Source: Nageia nagi | Taxonomy: Eukaryota; Pinophyta | Assembly (NCBI GenBank): GCA_050084985.1 | Contig: JBITNC010000001.1 | Span: 24,552,001 to 24,616,000, forward strand | DNA length: 64,000 nt | Reading direction: 5' to 3' | Shown: piece by piece, positions 1 through 11,687 of the stretch | How positions within the stretch are numbered: position 1 is the stretch's first letter | Layout of the letters: each line of letters starts with the position of its first letter | Notes under the pieces: generated by a model | What the model saw: the letters and a program-made list of their open reading frames with translations, nothing else | Database searches by the model: none | Told to the model about the DNA's origin: nothing | Made by a program: the position numbers and the translations under genes

Positions 1-717
1 ACATCATCAATAGTGTAGACCCTAAAATGTGTAAATATTAAATAAATACACATATAAATAAATTTTATCTATGAATATAATGAATAATAGCTCTATATTA
101 GATTATAATAAATATACATGAAACATATAAAACCTGATATAGAGTGGGGACTATGGCTAATTTGTGTATAATCCTCAAAGTGGATCCATAATGAATCTTT
201 AAAGGATTATGATCAGATTTCATATGAGCTCTCAATAAATGTTCACTATAATGAATACATGATTTATTCCTTAAAATTTGGACCTCCTAATCATGAAGGT
301 GCATGTCACTGGCAACATAGGAATTAGAATTTCATGTTGTGCAAAAGAGAGAGATAATAGAGCTTAGAGAGTTAACAAGTTCTCAAAGATAGGTGGCATC
401 AAGAGACACCTTTTATACAATGTTTGGGAGAACCACCTATCAAAGAGATTCATTAGGAATGTCAACCTTCACTTCCCGTATTTATAACCTACAAGGAAAT
501 AGAAAGGGGTGAAAGCTGACATATAGCAATAATCATTTCAATATTCAAGATAAATTTTAAAATATAAACCATGGTATATGATATTACATTGGACTTATCA
601 CATGGTATTGTAATATAATAGCATTTAATATTGATTTATAAATTATTGCATTTTAATCATTTTATGCACTAAATATGATTTATTAAATAAATAATAAATC
701 ATTTTTAGGCATCTACA
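1..717 (-). repeat. Partial LTR-like end of a Tat-like element
   Basis: The stretch ends in tttttaggcatctaca, closely resembling the end of the element A LTR at 23,760 (tttttgggtgtctaca). About 1.5 kb further right lies a PMD-like plus-strand ORF, the same order and similar spacing as in element A. I infer that this is the 3' LTR of a second minus-strand Tat-like element whose outer end lies left of the window. The sequence after 717 gives only a poor polypurine tract on the minus strand, and no partner LTR is visible, so the call is tentative. Confidence 0.35.
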
Positions 718-2200
718 TTTTGTTGTTGTTTGGATATGTAATGAAAAGCATTAAAATTGTATAATCCAAATAAGTATAGAGAAGAGAAAAAGATTTTCAA
801 TAGCAAAGTGAACTTCCCTATTTTTAGTGATATGTCAAGTATGGTATGTTGCTTGCACCCTTTTGGTCTTGATTTCCCCTAGCTCTTATTGTGTTGGGTA
901 ATCAGGTCAAAACTAGGAGTCCCTCTATGAGGTGAGTGGTTGATGCTAATCCTACTCACCTAGATAATACTTGTAAAACAAATCAACATATACCCACATA
1001 CATCACTTCCATGAAATAATAAGCAATGTAAATAGCAAGGATGAAATAAATATATTATGTTATGTGTCACTATGGTGGATGCGACTCATAGTGATATAAA
1101 TTGTGATACATAGACTACTGTGATAGCCAACTCATAGTATATGAAGAGCACATGTACAAGTTCTTTGTAATACCCTAGGATTGCAATATCCATGATTTAT
1201 AGACTATTGCAATAGACAACTCAGTGTCTATGAATATCCATTTAGTGACTCACAATGGTGATATCCTATATCAATACAATATTTTGTCATGGGAGGACCA
1301 TGGCTTTGAAGCAATGTCACTATATCAATGAAACATTATATTTAATTTTATTCAATTCACCATATATTAAATTATTCATTAGTACTTCATTACAACATTT
1401 CAATTTGAACTAATTTTCAATGTAAATCCAAGCCACTAGCATCATGGGATGCCTAAAATTTTATGATCATGTTTTCAACAATACTGATCCTTATTTGTAA
1501 CGCAACTCATATGCATGAAGAAATCATATAAGTGGGAAAATATGTAACAAAATTACAACATGCCCTAATACCAAAGGATTGATAACAAATATACACTACT
1601 GATGGCCTGAGATTGTTCATGTCAAGTGCTAAAATTTGAAAGATATTCAATTGATAACCATTTGTATCATATTGCTTCAATTTAGGAAGAATATAGTAGT
1701 CTAATTTATAATAAAGTTGTCAAAAAAACTATTTGACAGCAATATTTGTCAATATTGGTAATTTGACTTTGAAATCCATATAATATTCCAATAATCATGA
1801 ATAATTTTAAATAATATGATTATTACAATTTCAATAACAGATGATCGATAGATAATAAAAAGAGATGTATTCATCATTTTAAACCATTTTCCCCTAAATG
1901 CACACTTAACTCAAATAAATGGATGTCATTAGTAGTGTAAAAGTAGCATTAAATATTTTTGAAAAAGAAATGGAAAATATTTAAAATAATTTGATGCATA
2001 TTGAACATACAAAATAATGATTTGGGGTGCTTATAGGGGAAAAGGATGATGCTCTAGGGTTTCAGTTAGAATTTAGAAATTATATAATAAAATTTTGAAT
2101 TTGAAAATTTCATTTTGACTTTTAAGTTTTTTTGACTTGGTGCTCTAACCTCTTTCTTACCTAGTGAAACCCTACTAGTGCATTGACCTATTTTCCAGCC
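718..2200. other. AT-rich spacer without a recognised gene
   Basis: No reading frame of useful length and no recognised domain. It separates the LTR-like end from the PMD-like remnant, matching the spacer between the left LTR of element A and its PMD-like ORF. A short imperfect repeat about dark bases of the form 'gtgactcat/actcatagtgatat' recurs around 1,060-1,260. Confidence 0.4.
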
Positions 2201-2214
2201 TCTTATGATCAGCT

Positions 2215-4340
2215 CTAGGCATGTTGGATTGGGTGGATGTCATTCTCTTACCTATCATCATATTTATTTCCTAGTTGTTACTTCTTCATATTTTGTGATG
2301 GTGGATGAGGCATGGTGGGCGTTTGGACATCCCATTCCTAATTGAAGGGGCCATATAGCAGAGTATCTCTACTCTCTTCCATATGATCATGCTGTAAGTA
2401 GGTTTTCTTACATTTTTATTTGATAAATTCACATTTTATATTTTTTAACATTATGAATTCAATATTTTAATTAAAAAAAGCATATTATTAATTAACTTAT
2501 CTTTATTCCCTTGCACGAATGCAAGGTTCTCATCCAATGAGGATCGATGACCACATCCAACTTAGAGAAGGTGAGGGGTTGGCCTAAAACAAACCACATA
2601 GATGACATCCTAACTAGGTGTGGGATAATAGATCTAGCCATTACTGGGCATGTGTAATAGGTCCTACTAGTATTGATAGCAATAGAAGAGAGATGAGACC
2701 CAAACTACTACTCATTTCACCTACCCCTAGGTGAAATGACCATTACCTTGCTTAACATCTACTAGATATAGGAGATTACCATTAGAAAAAGCCTTGTACA
2801 TTAGAGGGAGCTTTCAAAAAATAATATCCAAGAGAAGGAGGCTCTTAGGTTGACAAGAGAGGTAGATCATGATTGGGAGCATTGAGTAGCTAGGATGACA
2901 AAGGTGTGTCAGTTTGCACCAATAGGGTAGCATTTATGGTTATACATGGTTACCATCATAGTTACATACTTATGTTAAGATAAGAGTATCTTCACCTTTC
3001 CACTTGGATTAATTTGTATGGTGCACTAGATCTATAAGAGGAGGGTGCATTTCACATGGGGATCATTAGTTCTTGCAATATTGTATAAAGATTTGTACAA
3101 CTTCATCGACATTGATAAGTTCAACTTGATGATTGCTCATGTTAGAATCCTATAGATTTGGGCATATGAGCACATAGCTATTATGAGGGTTGTGGGAATA
3201 TAGTAGGAAAGGGAAGATTTAGGGAACATATACTTGGTGTGTTGGACCTCCAAGGGTGGAGGATACAGGCAACCCCATTCACTAGAGGCAAGGAGACGAT
3301 AGTTGGATGCACTATAGGTTATGGACCTAATATGGGTGTGCTACTAGGAATTCATTTGGGATGCAAATATGCACCAAATAACATGGGTTTACCAAGAGGG
3401 ATTTCTCCAAACATGGAGGAAGGTGGTAGAGCCTTACCATCCTCAACACATGCTTTGATAGTTTGGGATTCAATGAGGAATCCCATCAATTCTAGTGTGT
3501 TATAGATGATATATGGATGAGAGGGACATACCTATGGGGATGTAGGTAATAACAACATGGAGGATCATGTGGGAGGAGCTAAGGACATTGCATGAGGTTG
3601 GTAATGTCTCCATGGTACCTAGGGGTGCAATGTATCCATGGTACCTGGGGTTACCCCTGATTATGCAACATGATGGATAGGAGTCCATCCTGGAGACATT
3701 GGGATGGATGAGGATGATGATGATGAGGCTTCCAATGAGGGATTGTTAAAGGATGATACATACTAGGTGAACAACCCAATCCATGACATACCAATGCAAG
3801 AGGGAGAGGCACTAGGAGCACCATGATTGGCTATGTTAGCCATAACTATGCTCCTAGTGGAACTAGGTAAGAGACTACACAATTCAAGATTTTTAATTTG
3901 TATCCATGTAAACACTCATAACAAACTATAATTTATGGTTTAGTACAAGAGATACAAATAGGAAGATTGCTTCATTAGAAGTGGAGGTGATTGGGTTACG
4001 GCCCATGGAGGTCTAGGTTACTACATTATAGGCCACCCTAGCTGAGAGGGATGCATAAATTGCTACTCTAGATCAATCTGTGAAAAGGTTATAGGAGAGA
4101 TTGATATGCCTCCTCCAAACCAGCAATGATATTTTATCTAGGGCTAGATGGATCAAATAAAAGCAAAGGATAAGGATATCACCTACTCTTAAGGTAAAAT
4201 ACATAAGAGAAAAGACCCTCCTTGAGAGACATGGAGTGACGATGAGTGGTTTTTCTAGATACACCTCAAGGAAAATGGCTAGTTGGAGTAGCTAACAAGT
4301 TTGGGCTAGGACAAGAGATACTACAAGTGGTGGTGGTAGT
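2215..4340 (+). pseudogene. PMD-like (plant mobile domain) ORF remnant, copy 1
   Basis: Decayed plus-strand coding region with many stops and frameshifts. The best part is 3,040-3,190, where translation gives FTWGSLVLAILYKDLYNFI and, after about 20 residues, RIL*IWAYEHIAIMRV; the stop stands where Gln is expected (CAG to TAG). This W-G-S-x-x-L-x-x-L-Y followed by LQ-x-WAYE pattern is typical of the plant mobile domain family, found in transposon-derived plant proteins and as an extra ORF in some Ty3/Gypsy elements. The longest stop-free piece, 3,239-3,505 (88 codons), continues downstream of the WAYE motif; acidic stretches follow at 3,700-3,830. The same motif occurs at 26.6 kb in element A. 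The family call comes from motif recognition only; start and end are approximate. Confidence 0.5.
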
Positions 4341-4390
4341 GTTCCTCCTCAGTGAGGGCTATGGTCATGGGACCTCCCCTATTTTGTATT

Positions 4391-4577
<187 letters not shown>

Positions 4578-4869
4578 ATTTGTTTTTTGACTCAATTCAT
4601 GTGTTTGACATTTGCTTATGTGAATGTGAATGTATGTTATATTTGTAAATTTTTAATTTTGGTGTTAAAAATTAATAGCAAAAATTTACTAAAAAAGGAC
4701 ACCATGTACTTAACAAATTAATTTGTAAAAACAATCTTAACAAATCACAAATCATTAAACTCAATTATTTCACAAGTCATTTCACAAAATACCAATCTAG
4801 TTTAAGAAAGAGCAATTGATCTAGAAAGCAAAAACCAAAATGGTGAGAAGGACTTAATCAAACTTATAT

Positions 4870-5930
4870 CCATTTTTCTTATTAGATTCCATGTATAAGG
4901 AAGAGTGGTAGGTTTGGATTAAGGGTATAAGGATATACCCCTAGAGCCCTCCAAGCTCTTAGTCAATAAGGACGTTAAGGTGGTACTAGTGAGTATGAGT
5001 TATCTATGTATTTTGGAACTATTTTATGGTTATGATGTGAATGTATCCCACCAAATGGCAAATAGTTAGGTGGAAGGATACATTTTGGTGGGAATATTCA
5101 TGTTTGAAATAACCATGGGGGTGTTAGTAGAGATAAATACTTTACCTAATGATAAATTAAAGATCTAGAGGAGAAAACACCCCTAGCAAACAAAATTAGA
5201 TTTCTTCTCCATGAATGAAAAGATCAGTTGGGATGGGAAGTATACCTTGAGAGAAGGTTTCCCAAAACCATGGTCAAAAGTTGCTAGCATGATCATGGAT
5301 TATATTAATTTAGACATGCAGATGAACTGGGTCAGGGACTACCACTTGGAAATCTTGAACTAGATATGATAGAGAAAGTGAGTGAACATGTCATATTTTC
5401 TATTCAAGCAATTGGAGAAGGTAGTAGAATATCTGTAGAAAGGAACAATGAAATATGCCTTACACCAGGGAATGTTATTATTCGTGGCCAAACACATGAC
5501 CAAAAAATAGGGATGACTTGGCTAGCTTGATGTTTTTTACTAATACTAGAGCAAGAGGAGAAGGTTGAAGAGGAACTAGGAGCATCTGGAGGTATACATA
5601 AGAGGAAGAGGGTCAAGGAAATGGAAGGAGGCCATCCTAGCTCATTGCAAAAGGGGAAGGGAAGGGTGAGAGAGGATTCAAAAAATTCTTCTAATTTAAT
5701 TCTTCTTAGTTCACTTACTAAAGTAGGAATATAGAGTAAGATGAAGAAACTTCATACGATAGAGGACTCCTGCTAAGGGATATTGGTTTATTACAAGGAA
5801 CATTGTTAGCATGCTAAGACAACTTCATCACCTTGGTGTATAAGCTCTAGGAAATTATTTATGAGGAGATGGACATGTAGGATGTTAATTGACTACTAAC
5901 TAGAGGATAACAAGGTTTGATAGGGTAGGT
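4870..5930 (+). pseudogene. Family X protein remnant, copy 1 (unnamed family)
   Basis: Plus-strand coding-like stretch with scattered in-frame stops. Readable segments include IFMFEITMGVL (about 5,095-5,130), then EGFPKPWSKVASMIMDYINL (about 5,250-5,315), then FKQLEKVVEYL and YALHQGMLLFVAKH (about 5,400-5,500), followed by a Lys/Arg/Glu-rich tail. The order of these blocks matches the minus-strand copy at 20.1-21.8 kb (IEVAMGMPNLG, then PYPLDEVDKVVMKLFIMEG). I cannot attach a named domain. Two decayed copies in one window, both among transposons, suggest a protein carried by a repeat rather than a host gene. Confidence 0.4.
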
Positions 5931-6109
5931 ATAGGATTATTTTTTACTCCTTTGGAGAGCCACATGGAGTAGCTAGTAGGCATAACAAGTAGTAATTCAG
6001 TATTACTAGAAGGTTTTGTCTTTAGGTGTGTGAATGGATTTGAAAATAAAGGCACATTTTTCTACAATGGGTTATTGGTTACCAACAAAACAACCATCAA
6101 AATATAAAT

Positions 6110-6122
<13 letters not shown>

Positions 6123-6155
<33 letters not shown>
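6123..6155. repeat. (TA)n microsatellite
   Basis: TA run of about 33 bp at the left border of the zinc-knuckle remnant. It may mark the break where the upstream part of that element was lost. Confidence 0.9.
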
Positions 6156-6160
<5 letters not shown>

Positions 6161-6173
6161 TACTTAAAATTTT

Positions 6174-6422
6174 TATGACAAATAAGGACATGTTAAATCT
6201 AAGTGCTTTAAGAAATCTTTTAAGGATTCTTGTAATTTTTGTGACAAAGAAGGTCATGTTGATACTCAATGTTTTATGAAAAATACTTGTAATTTTTGTG
6301 GTAAGAAAGACCATGTTGAGGCCAAATGGTTTAAAAAGTTAAGATCTAAAAAGAAATCTAATGCATCTAGTGATGATGATTATGATGAGCCTAGGAGTTC
6401 TCATACTTGTTATGCTTTCTAG
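6174..6422 (+). pseudogene. Tandem zinc-knuckle gag C-terminus of an LTR element
   Basis: One plus-strand frame gives three consecutive CCHC knuckles of the retrotransposon nucleocapsid type. The first is damaged (GHVKSKC remains, with a stop before it), the second is complete (CNFCDKEGHVDTQC, spacing CX2CX4HX4C) and the third has lost its last Cys (CNFCGKKDHVEAKW, TGG for TGT or TGC). A Lys-rich then Ser/Asp-rich tail ends at TAG 6,420. Such knuckles bind genomic RNA in the capsid. The polypurine tract and LTR follow 450 bp downstream with no pol between, so the element is heavily deleted or non-autonomous. Copia origin is likely but not proven. Confidence 0.65.
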
Positions 6423-6554
6423 TTCCTTTATGTTTCCTTAATCTCTTTATTTTTTACTTTCTATAAATCTCTATGTTGTTCTATATTTTCCTATGTATTA
6501 TTTTGTTACTAACATGTGTGCCTTATGCAATATTTTTTGAATTCCATTTATTTT

Positions 6555-6705
6555 TCCATGAGGCTAAAGTTGCCTTGTGAAGTTTTGAGCTCAATTTATG
6601 ATCGACTATTTGCATGGCCAAATATGCCTTGAGAGTCTAATCTTGAAGTTCTATTTTGTGATCATCCATCCATGTGGCCAAATATACCTTAGGAGACTAC
6701 TATTA
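6555..6705. repeat. Diverged tandem repeat, three units of about 60 bp
   Basis: The phrase 'catggccaaatatgccttgagag' and its variants recur about every 60 bp, with ttttgtg atcatcca-type linkers. It lies between the gag remnant and the polypurine tract of the 6.1-7.46 kb element. Confidence 0.6.
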
Positions 6706-6871
6706 TGATGTTTTTTTGTGGAGCTACCTTGCTTGTTCATGTCATGACATGGTTTGTTGTGTATAATGCCACCTTATTCGTAATTGCTTCAAAATCCCCC
6801 TGTAAAGATTAAAGGGGGGGTATTGGAAATATAGTATTTAGGGAACTTTTTAAATTCCCCAAGTAAAGTTT

Positions 6872-6880
6872 AAAGGGGGA
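6872..6880 (+). other. Polypurine tract (aaaggggga)
   Basis: Purine run directly upstream of the TGTTAGAA start of the LTR. A near-copy of the same junction (ccccctgtaaagattaaaggggggg) lies about 50 bp upstream at 6,797-6,822, so the tract region looks duplicated. It primes plus-strand DNA synthesis in LTR elements. Confidence 0.75.
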
Positions 6881-7460
6881 TGTTAGAATGTGTAACCTTT
6901 ACTTGGTTAGTTTAGGTTATATGATAATTATTTATCCTCATTTTTTAATTTTTGGTGTAAGGAATATTTCAAAGGAATCCCTAGTACACCTTTTTTTCCT
7001 TTTATGAACTTATGAATATTCTCATAAATATGTGAGAATAATTCATTTTTGTTCCTCTTATGAGATGATTCCAAAATGAGAGTTACACTAATTTGTAACT
7101 CCTTATTCTATAATGGGTGTTATTTTATAACTCTCACCTTTTCTATTGCAAGGTAGCAAGTTTAGAATATGAGAGTTACTTTGTAACTACCTCTCTCCAC
7201 CTCTATTTATTGAGGTGTTCTCTTCTCTTTTATTCACCTAGTAATTCCCCTAATCTTTGTAAAAGATCTCTTGTATTTTTCTTTGGCCTTTTTCCATTCT
7301 TGCAATATAGGGGATTTTTTCTTTGTTTCCCCCCTTAACAAATTTCTTGTCTCTCTCCATTTTGTGCATGCTCACTCTTAATGGTATATTTTCTTACTTT
7401 GCTAATTTTACTTTCAAGTTTAGAAATAATATTATTTAGATGCTCCTAATATTTCTAACA
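6881..7460 (+). repeat. 3' LTR, 580 bp, Copia-like
   Basis: Starts TGTTAGAATG and ends ATTTCTAACA, so the ends form a perfect 8-bp inverted repeat (TGTTAGAA/TTCTAACA). A polypurine tract precedes it. Pyrimidine-rich CT blocks and a ctatttattgagg stretch near 7,200 resemble the promoter and transcript-start part of plant LTRs. The partner 5' LTR is not in the window. LINE sequence resumes immediately at 7,461, showing that this element inserted into the LINE. Confidence 0.75.
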
Positions 7461-8371
7461 AGATAGAAAAATAATATTATTTGCAAAGAGAAAAATGAAG
7501 GTAATTGAATCATGCAAAAATACAAACCACACTTGTGCCTAAGATGTTTGAGAGCAACTACTAAAGTTCATCAATATAAATCCCAAATAAATTAGGTGAG
7601 AGAGGATATCCCTAGTTAACACCAATGGTTTTATGTATCATATCTGATAGGTGAGAATTAAGTCATACTTAGATAACCACTTATTCATATAATGTCATGA
7701 TAAGGGATATGACATCTCTAAACATCCCTAGATCCCCAAGTCTCTAAAGTAGGAGATATTAAGGGACAATATCAAAGGCTTTATAAAAATTAATGAATCA
7801 TTAATAAATATTTTATTTGTAGGCTCTATCCTCTTCAATGATGGCATGTAGTATGGTGATATGGTAAATGATACAATAGTTTCTACAAAATCCATTTTTC
7901 TTGTGTGAATGGAGCTTTTGTGTTTCAATAAAGGTAAATATGAAATCATCAATAGTTATGGCAAAGCTTTTTGCTAGGGTATGATAGATCATAAGAATTT
8001 AATAGTTACTAGGGTTTAGAGGGTCACCTATGTGAGGTACAAGAATTGGGAAAATCATGAAAAGAGATGTAGTTGAACATTTCTATAATGTGGAAAACCA
8101 AACTTGAGAGATTGCATTTGAGAAATTCAACACTTAGGTCTTCAAATTCAATAAATTTACAAGTTTGTAGTTTATGGATATCTTGTAGGATCATTTTATC
8201 ATTAAATAAATGGAAGGGATGAGGTCGAGAGTTAGAAATAATGGCAGCTTGATTTGAAATATTATAGAGGATATAAGTGTAAATGAACAAGATGTGTGGG
8301 TAAATGATAGAGCACATAGGATATCTAGGAAGAAAGAGATGCCAAAAGCTCTTAGAATTCATCTTCAACAT
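7461..8371 (-). pseudogene. LINE reverse transcriptase fragment, copy 1
   Basis: Minus-strand remnant of a non-LTR retrotransposon ORF2. Reading leftward from 8,371: a pre-RT stretch containing FIEFEDLSVEFLKC and FHDFPNSC; then VPHIGDPLNPSNY (about 8,030-7,990); YHTLAKSFA; KAFDIV (about 7,770); GVN*GYPLSPNLFGIYIDEL (about 7,620-7,560); and finally FANNIIFL at 7,487-7,464. These are the standard RT blocks in order. The catalytic FADD box reads FANN (7,476-7,487), both Asp changed to Asn by G-to-A, so the enzyme is dead. Several stops and at least one frameshift occur. The C-terminal part is cut off by the LTR ending at 7,460. Confidence 0.75.
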
Positions 8372-11300
8372 ATTAATATTTTTTATATTTGCGTAGTACT
8401 ATATTGTCTCTTTTTATTTCTAAGGAGGTAATGATAATTTCTTTGGGCTTATTTAGTGATAAAAGGGTTACATTAAATATTTAAGTGAGTGATTTTATAA
8501 AGGATATTGCATTTATTATGAAACCATGAATTATGGGGGAAATGAATATAAGGAGGGTGAGGAAATGGAGTGTTGATGGTATGAGTGAAAGATTCAAGGA
8601 TAAATATCCAAAGGGATTTAGAGAAATGATTTACCTATAATATGGGGTCTAGTATATAATGGAGGTTAGCACATTGTTTGTGTAGGATGTGGGGATTAGC
8701 AAGACAAGAAGAGGGGGTACAATGGGGAGGTGTATGGTAAGTGGAAGGGAAAGGGTGAGATAAGCATTATCCAATTTAAGTGGAGTATCAAAGATAATAA
8801 AGTAAATAATAAAAAAAATAAATGGAAGATTTACTAGAAGATAATTACCTAGCAAAAGGGAAACAAGTATAATATCTTAAATAAAGAAATTGGGAAATCC
8901 AATTTATGATGATCATATCATGTGCTTCACCAAATTGAGTGATTTTTTTCCATAAGATGTGATATTTTTCCAACATAATATGATTGGCGTATTAGGACTA
9001 AATCATTTGGATTAGTCTCTAGTAATAAAATAGGGTATGAAGAAATACCATATAAGAAACATTGAGATGTGCTTTTCCATGTAATAAATTTCCCTTATAG
9101 CATGATATCACTCAAGAGGGAAAAAATATATATCTCATGATAAATATCTAGGTAGGGCAAGTCACCATCATATACAATATGTGATGATTAAGTAGGAGGA
9201 AAATAACATATAATTAAAAATAAAAAACCAAGACTTATTTTGTAACTATTATGCATGAGTTTATTTACATAACTTATTTTGAAGCCCATGGTATGGGTAG
9301 GACATGGATAAGATTTGTTTGATACTTTACAATTGAAAATTTGATCAATATTAAAGGTATGTTATGTTTTAACAAACTTGGTTGAATTACATTAAGAGAC
9401 GCATGTATTAAGGCTTATTATTGCATTCTTGAAGATAAGTACCATTTAGGCCTCATGAGAAGGATTATGGTTACTTCTACTAAAATTTTGATTACTTAAC
9501 AAATTATGAGTTTCAAATTAATTATTTATTGTAGGAGTGTGACCACCTTGGAGATAAGCTAAGAAGTCATTGTATTAATTTTAAATACTTATTTTTATTT
9601 TTCAAATGCATGTTTAAGAATGATGATACTAATGAATTCTTAATGTAGCAGTATTATCTTGCAAATAAATAAAAATTTTACTCCAAGATAGAATTATAAA
9701 ACATAGGTTTATGTGAAAATAAAAAGGGCCAAATGGACCAAGGTAAGAAATAAGCAATTAATTTTTTGCCATATTATAATTAGCAATTAAGTCTCGAGAA
9801 AATAAGAGGTGAGGAATTTTATGGTTTGATCCCTCACATAGGAAAACCTTATGAAGGTAATATTTATGTATGCACAAATAAATAAATTACACCATGAAAA
9901 TAAAAATGTTATTAAAGGTATTATTAGGGTAGCATTGAGAGGACCTCCTTCATGTGTATAAATTACCATGTTTTGTTAGAATTGAAGGAGCATATGTTTA
10001 ATTGTATTATTATTATTATTTTGATTATGCAAAGCTTAGTTGTTTGGGTGAATAAATGAAATATTTAAAATATATAATGGTAATTAAAATCCAATGGTGA
10101 CTTTTTGATAAACTACAAATCTTGTATCAACAACAAGTAAGCCACTCCATGGGCTAATATGGAATTTGTGGGGATGTGTTTTAGTATTTCTTGGTAGCAT
10201 TGACATTAGGGAGACATTTTTTTTAAGTATTACATTCTTTTTAACTCCATGAAGGCATGCATGATGAGAATATTTTGTTGAAATTGGTAATTGCCATATC
10301 TAAGGCTAAGCATTAGTGAGGATGGTAGGATAATTCAATGTTGAATCCACTCTTTCCATGCAATGGATTCTCCTCAAGGTGGTAGATGGATTTTGTGGCA
10401 TAGGGAAGAGATCCATGTTGCATACACATTGGACACTATGGGTGATTGGAGGAAGGAGGAACCAATGTGCATTTGGTAAGATGATAACTCCTTAGTATGC
10501 AAGGAATGTTAATACAGGGTGTGGTAATGAAAAATTGATTGAGTTGTAGACATGCAGAGGAGAGTAAATGTGAGTTCAAGATGAAAAGGAAGGAAGAGAG
10601 GATGTCAAGATTCATTTTGTTCACATCCATTGACTTGCAACAATGAGAAGAAGATATAGATCTAAGAAAAGAAATCCAAGTAGAAAGAATTATGCCTAGC
10701 TAAGGTAATATATCATTCTCATGGTGTAGCTCTAGTTTGTGCATCAAAATCATGGGTAAATTTGCATTTGCACATAAATAAAGCCTCTATTTTGTTTCTA
10801 TTTCATGGGTGTTATTTTGGGAAATAAAAAATAATGCATAGAATAGGAAAATATGTATTTCTTATTTTGCCCTGGATCATTTTGAAATAAAATAATGATA
10901 CCCATTTTCTTAGAATGAATTCCATGGAGGAAATAATATTGGCATGCATTAGAAAAATATAGTAAAGTTCTAGGACCTTTGTGAACACATTTCATAACAC
11001 CTAATAATAAGATGGAACTCCTAAATAGAATGCCTTGCATATAGATAGATTTAAAATATCACAAGAGTATTATATAAGTTCAAAATCATAGTTGTACAAG
11101 TATATGCAAATGGATAGTTTGATTTTTAGTTTTATCACCCTCTTGCATGAAGAAACATATTGTTGACTCCATGAACAAAGTAAATCATGTAGGCATTCCG
11201 CATTTGCATTATAGTTTTTTTTTGGGTAGTTTGTATTATGTCTAAATACCATCGATTCATTGTTATATGAGAAATATGATAACTATACACCTATTTTTTG

Positions 11301-11682
11301 AAAAAGAAGAAGATTGTATTTTGTAGATACATTGTTACTTTAAAGATATTAGAAACCATTTGCAAATAACATCATAAGCATGCAATGGTTCTCATGTATA
11401 TTTGAATAATTATGTGTTTACTTAAAAATATTCAAACTACAAAACTATAAGGGACATATGTTAATATGGGAACATTATGCATTGCATTGAGAATCTAATT
11501 TTGAGGAATGCATTCAAATAGTTATGTCTATGTAGAAATTATGAAAACATGACTTCAGGTCATACATGAGGTGTTTGATAAATTTGCATACATTGTTAAT
11601 ATCTATAAGAGAATAATGATGTACTTAAAATGAATTTATAACCATTATGATGGAAACTTTGTATACATGGTAGAGTTAGAAT
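8372..11682. other. AT-rich region without recognised gene
   Basis: Only short, low-complexity frames on either strand and no recognised domain. The part next to 8,372 may be further upstream ORF2 of the minus-strand LINE, where an endonuclease would be expected, but I cannot identify its motifs. No terminal repeats or structured RNA seen. Confidence 0.4.
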
Positions 11683-11687
11683 ATAAT
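11683..11687. repeat. Target-site duplication ATAAT (left)
   Basis: ATAAT directly before the element start at 11,688, identical to 16,922-16,926 directly after its end. The length of 5 bp is that produced by Ty3/Gypsy integrases. Confidence 0.9.
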
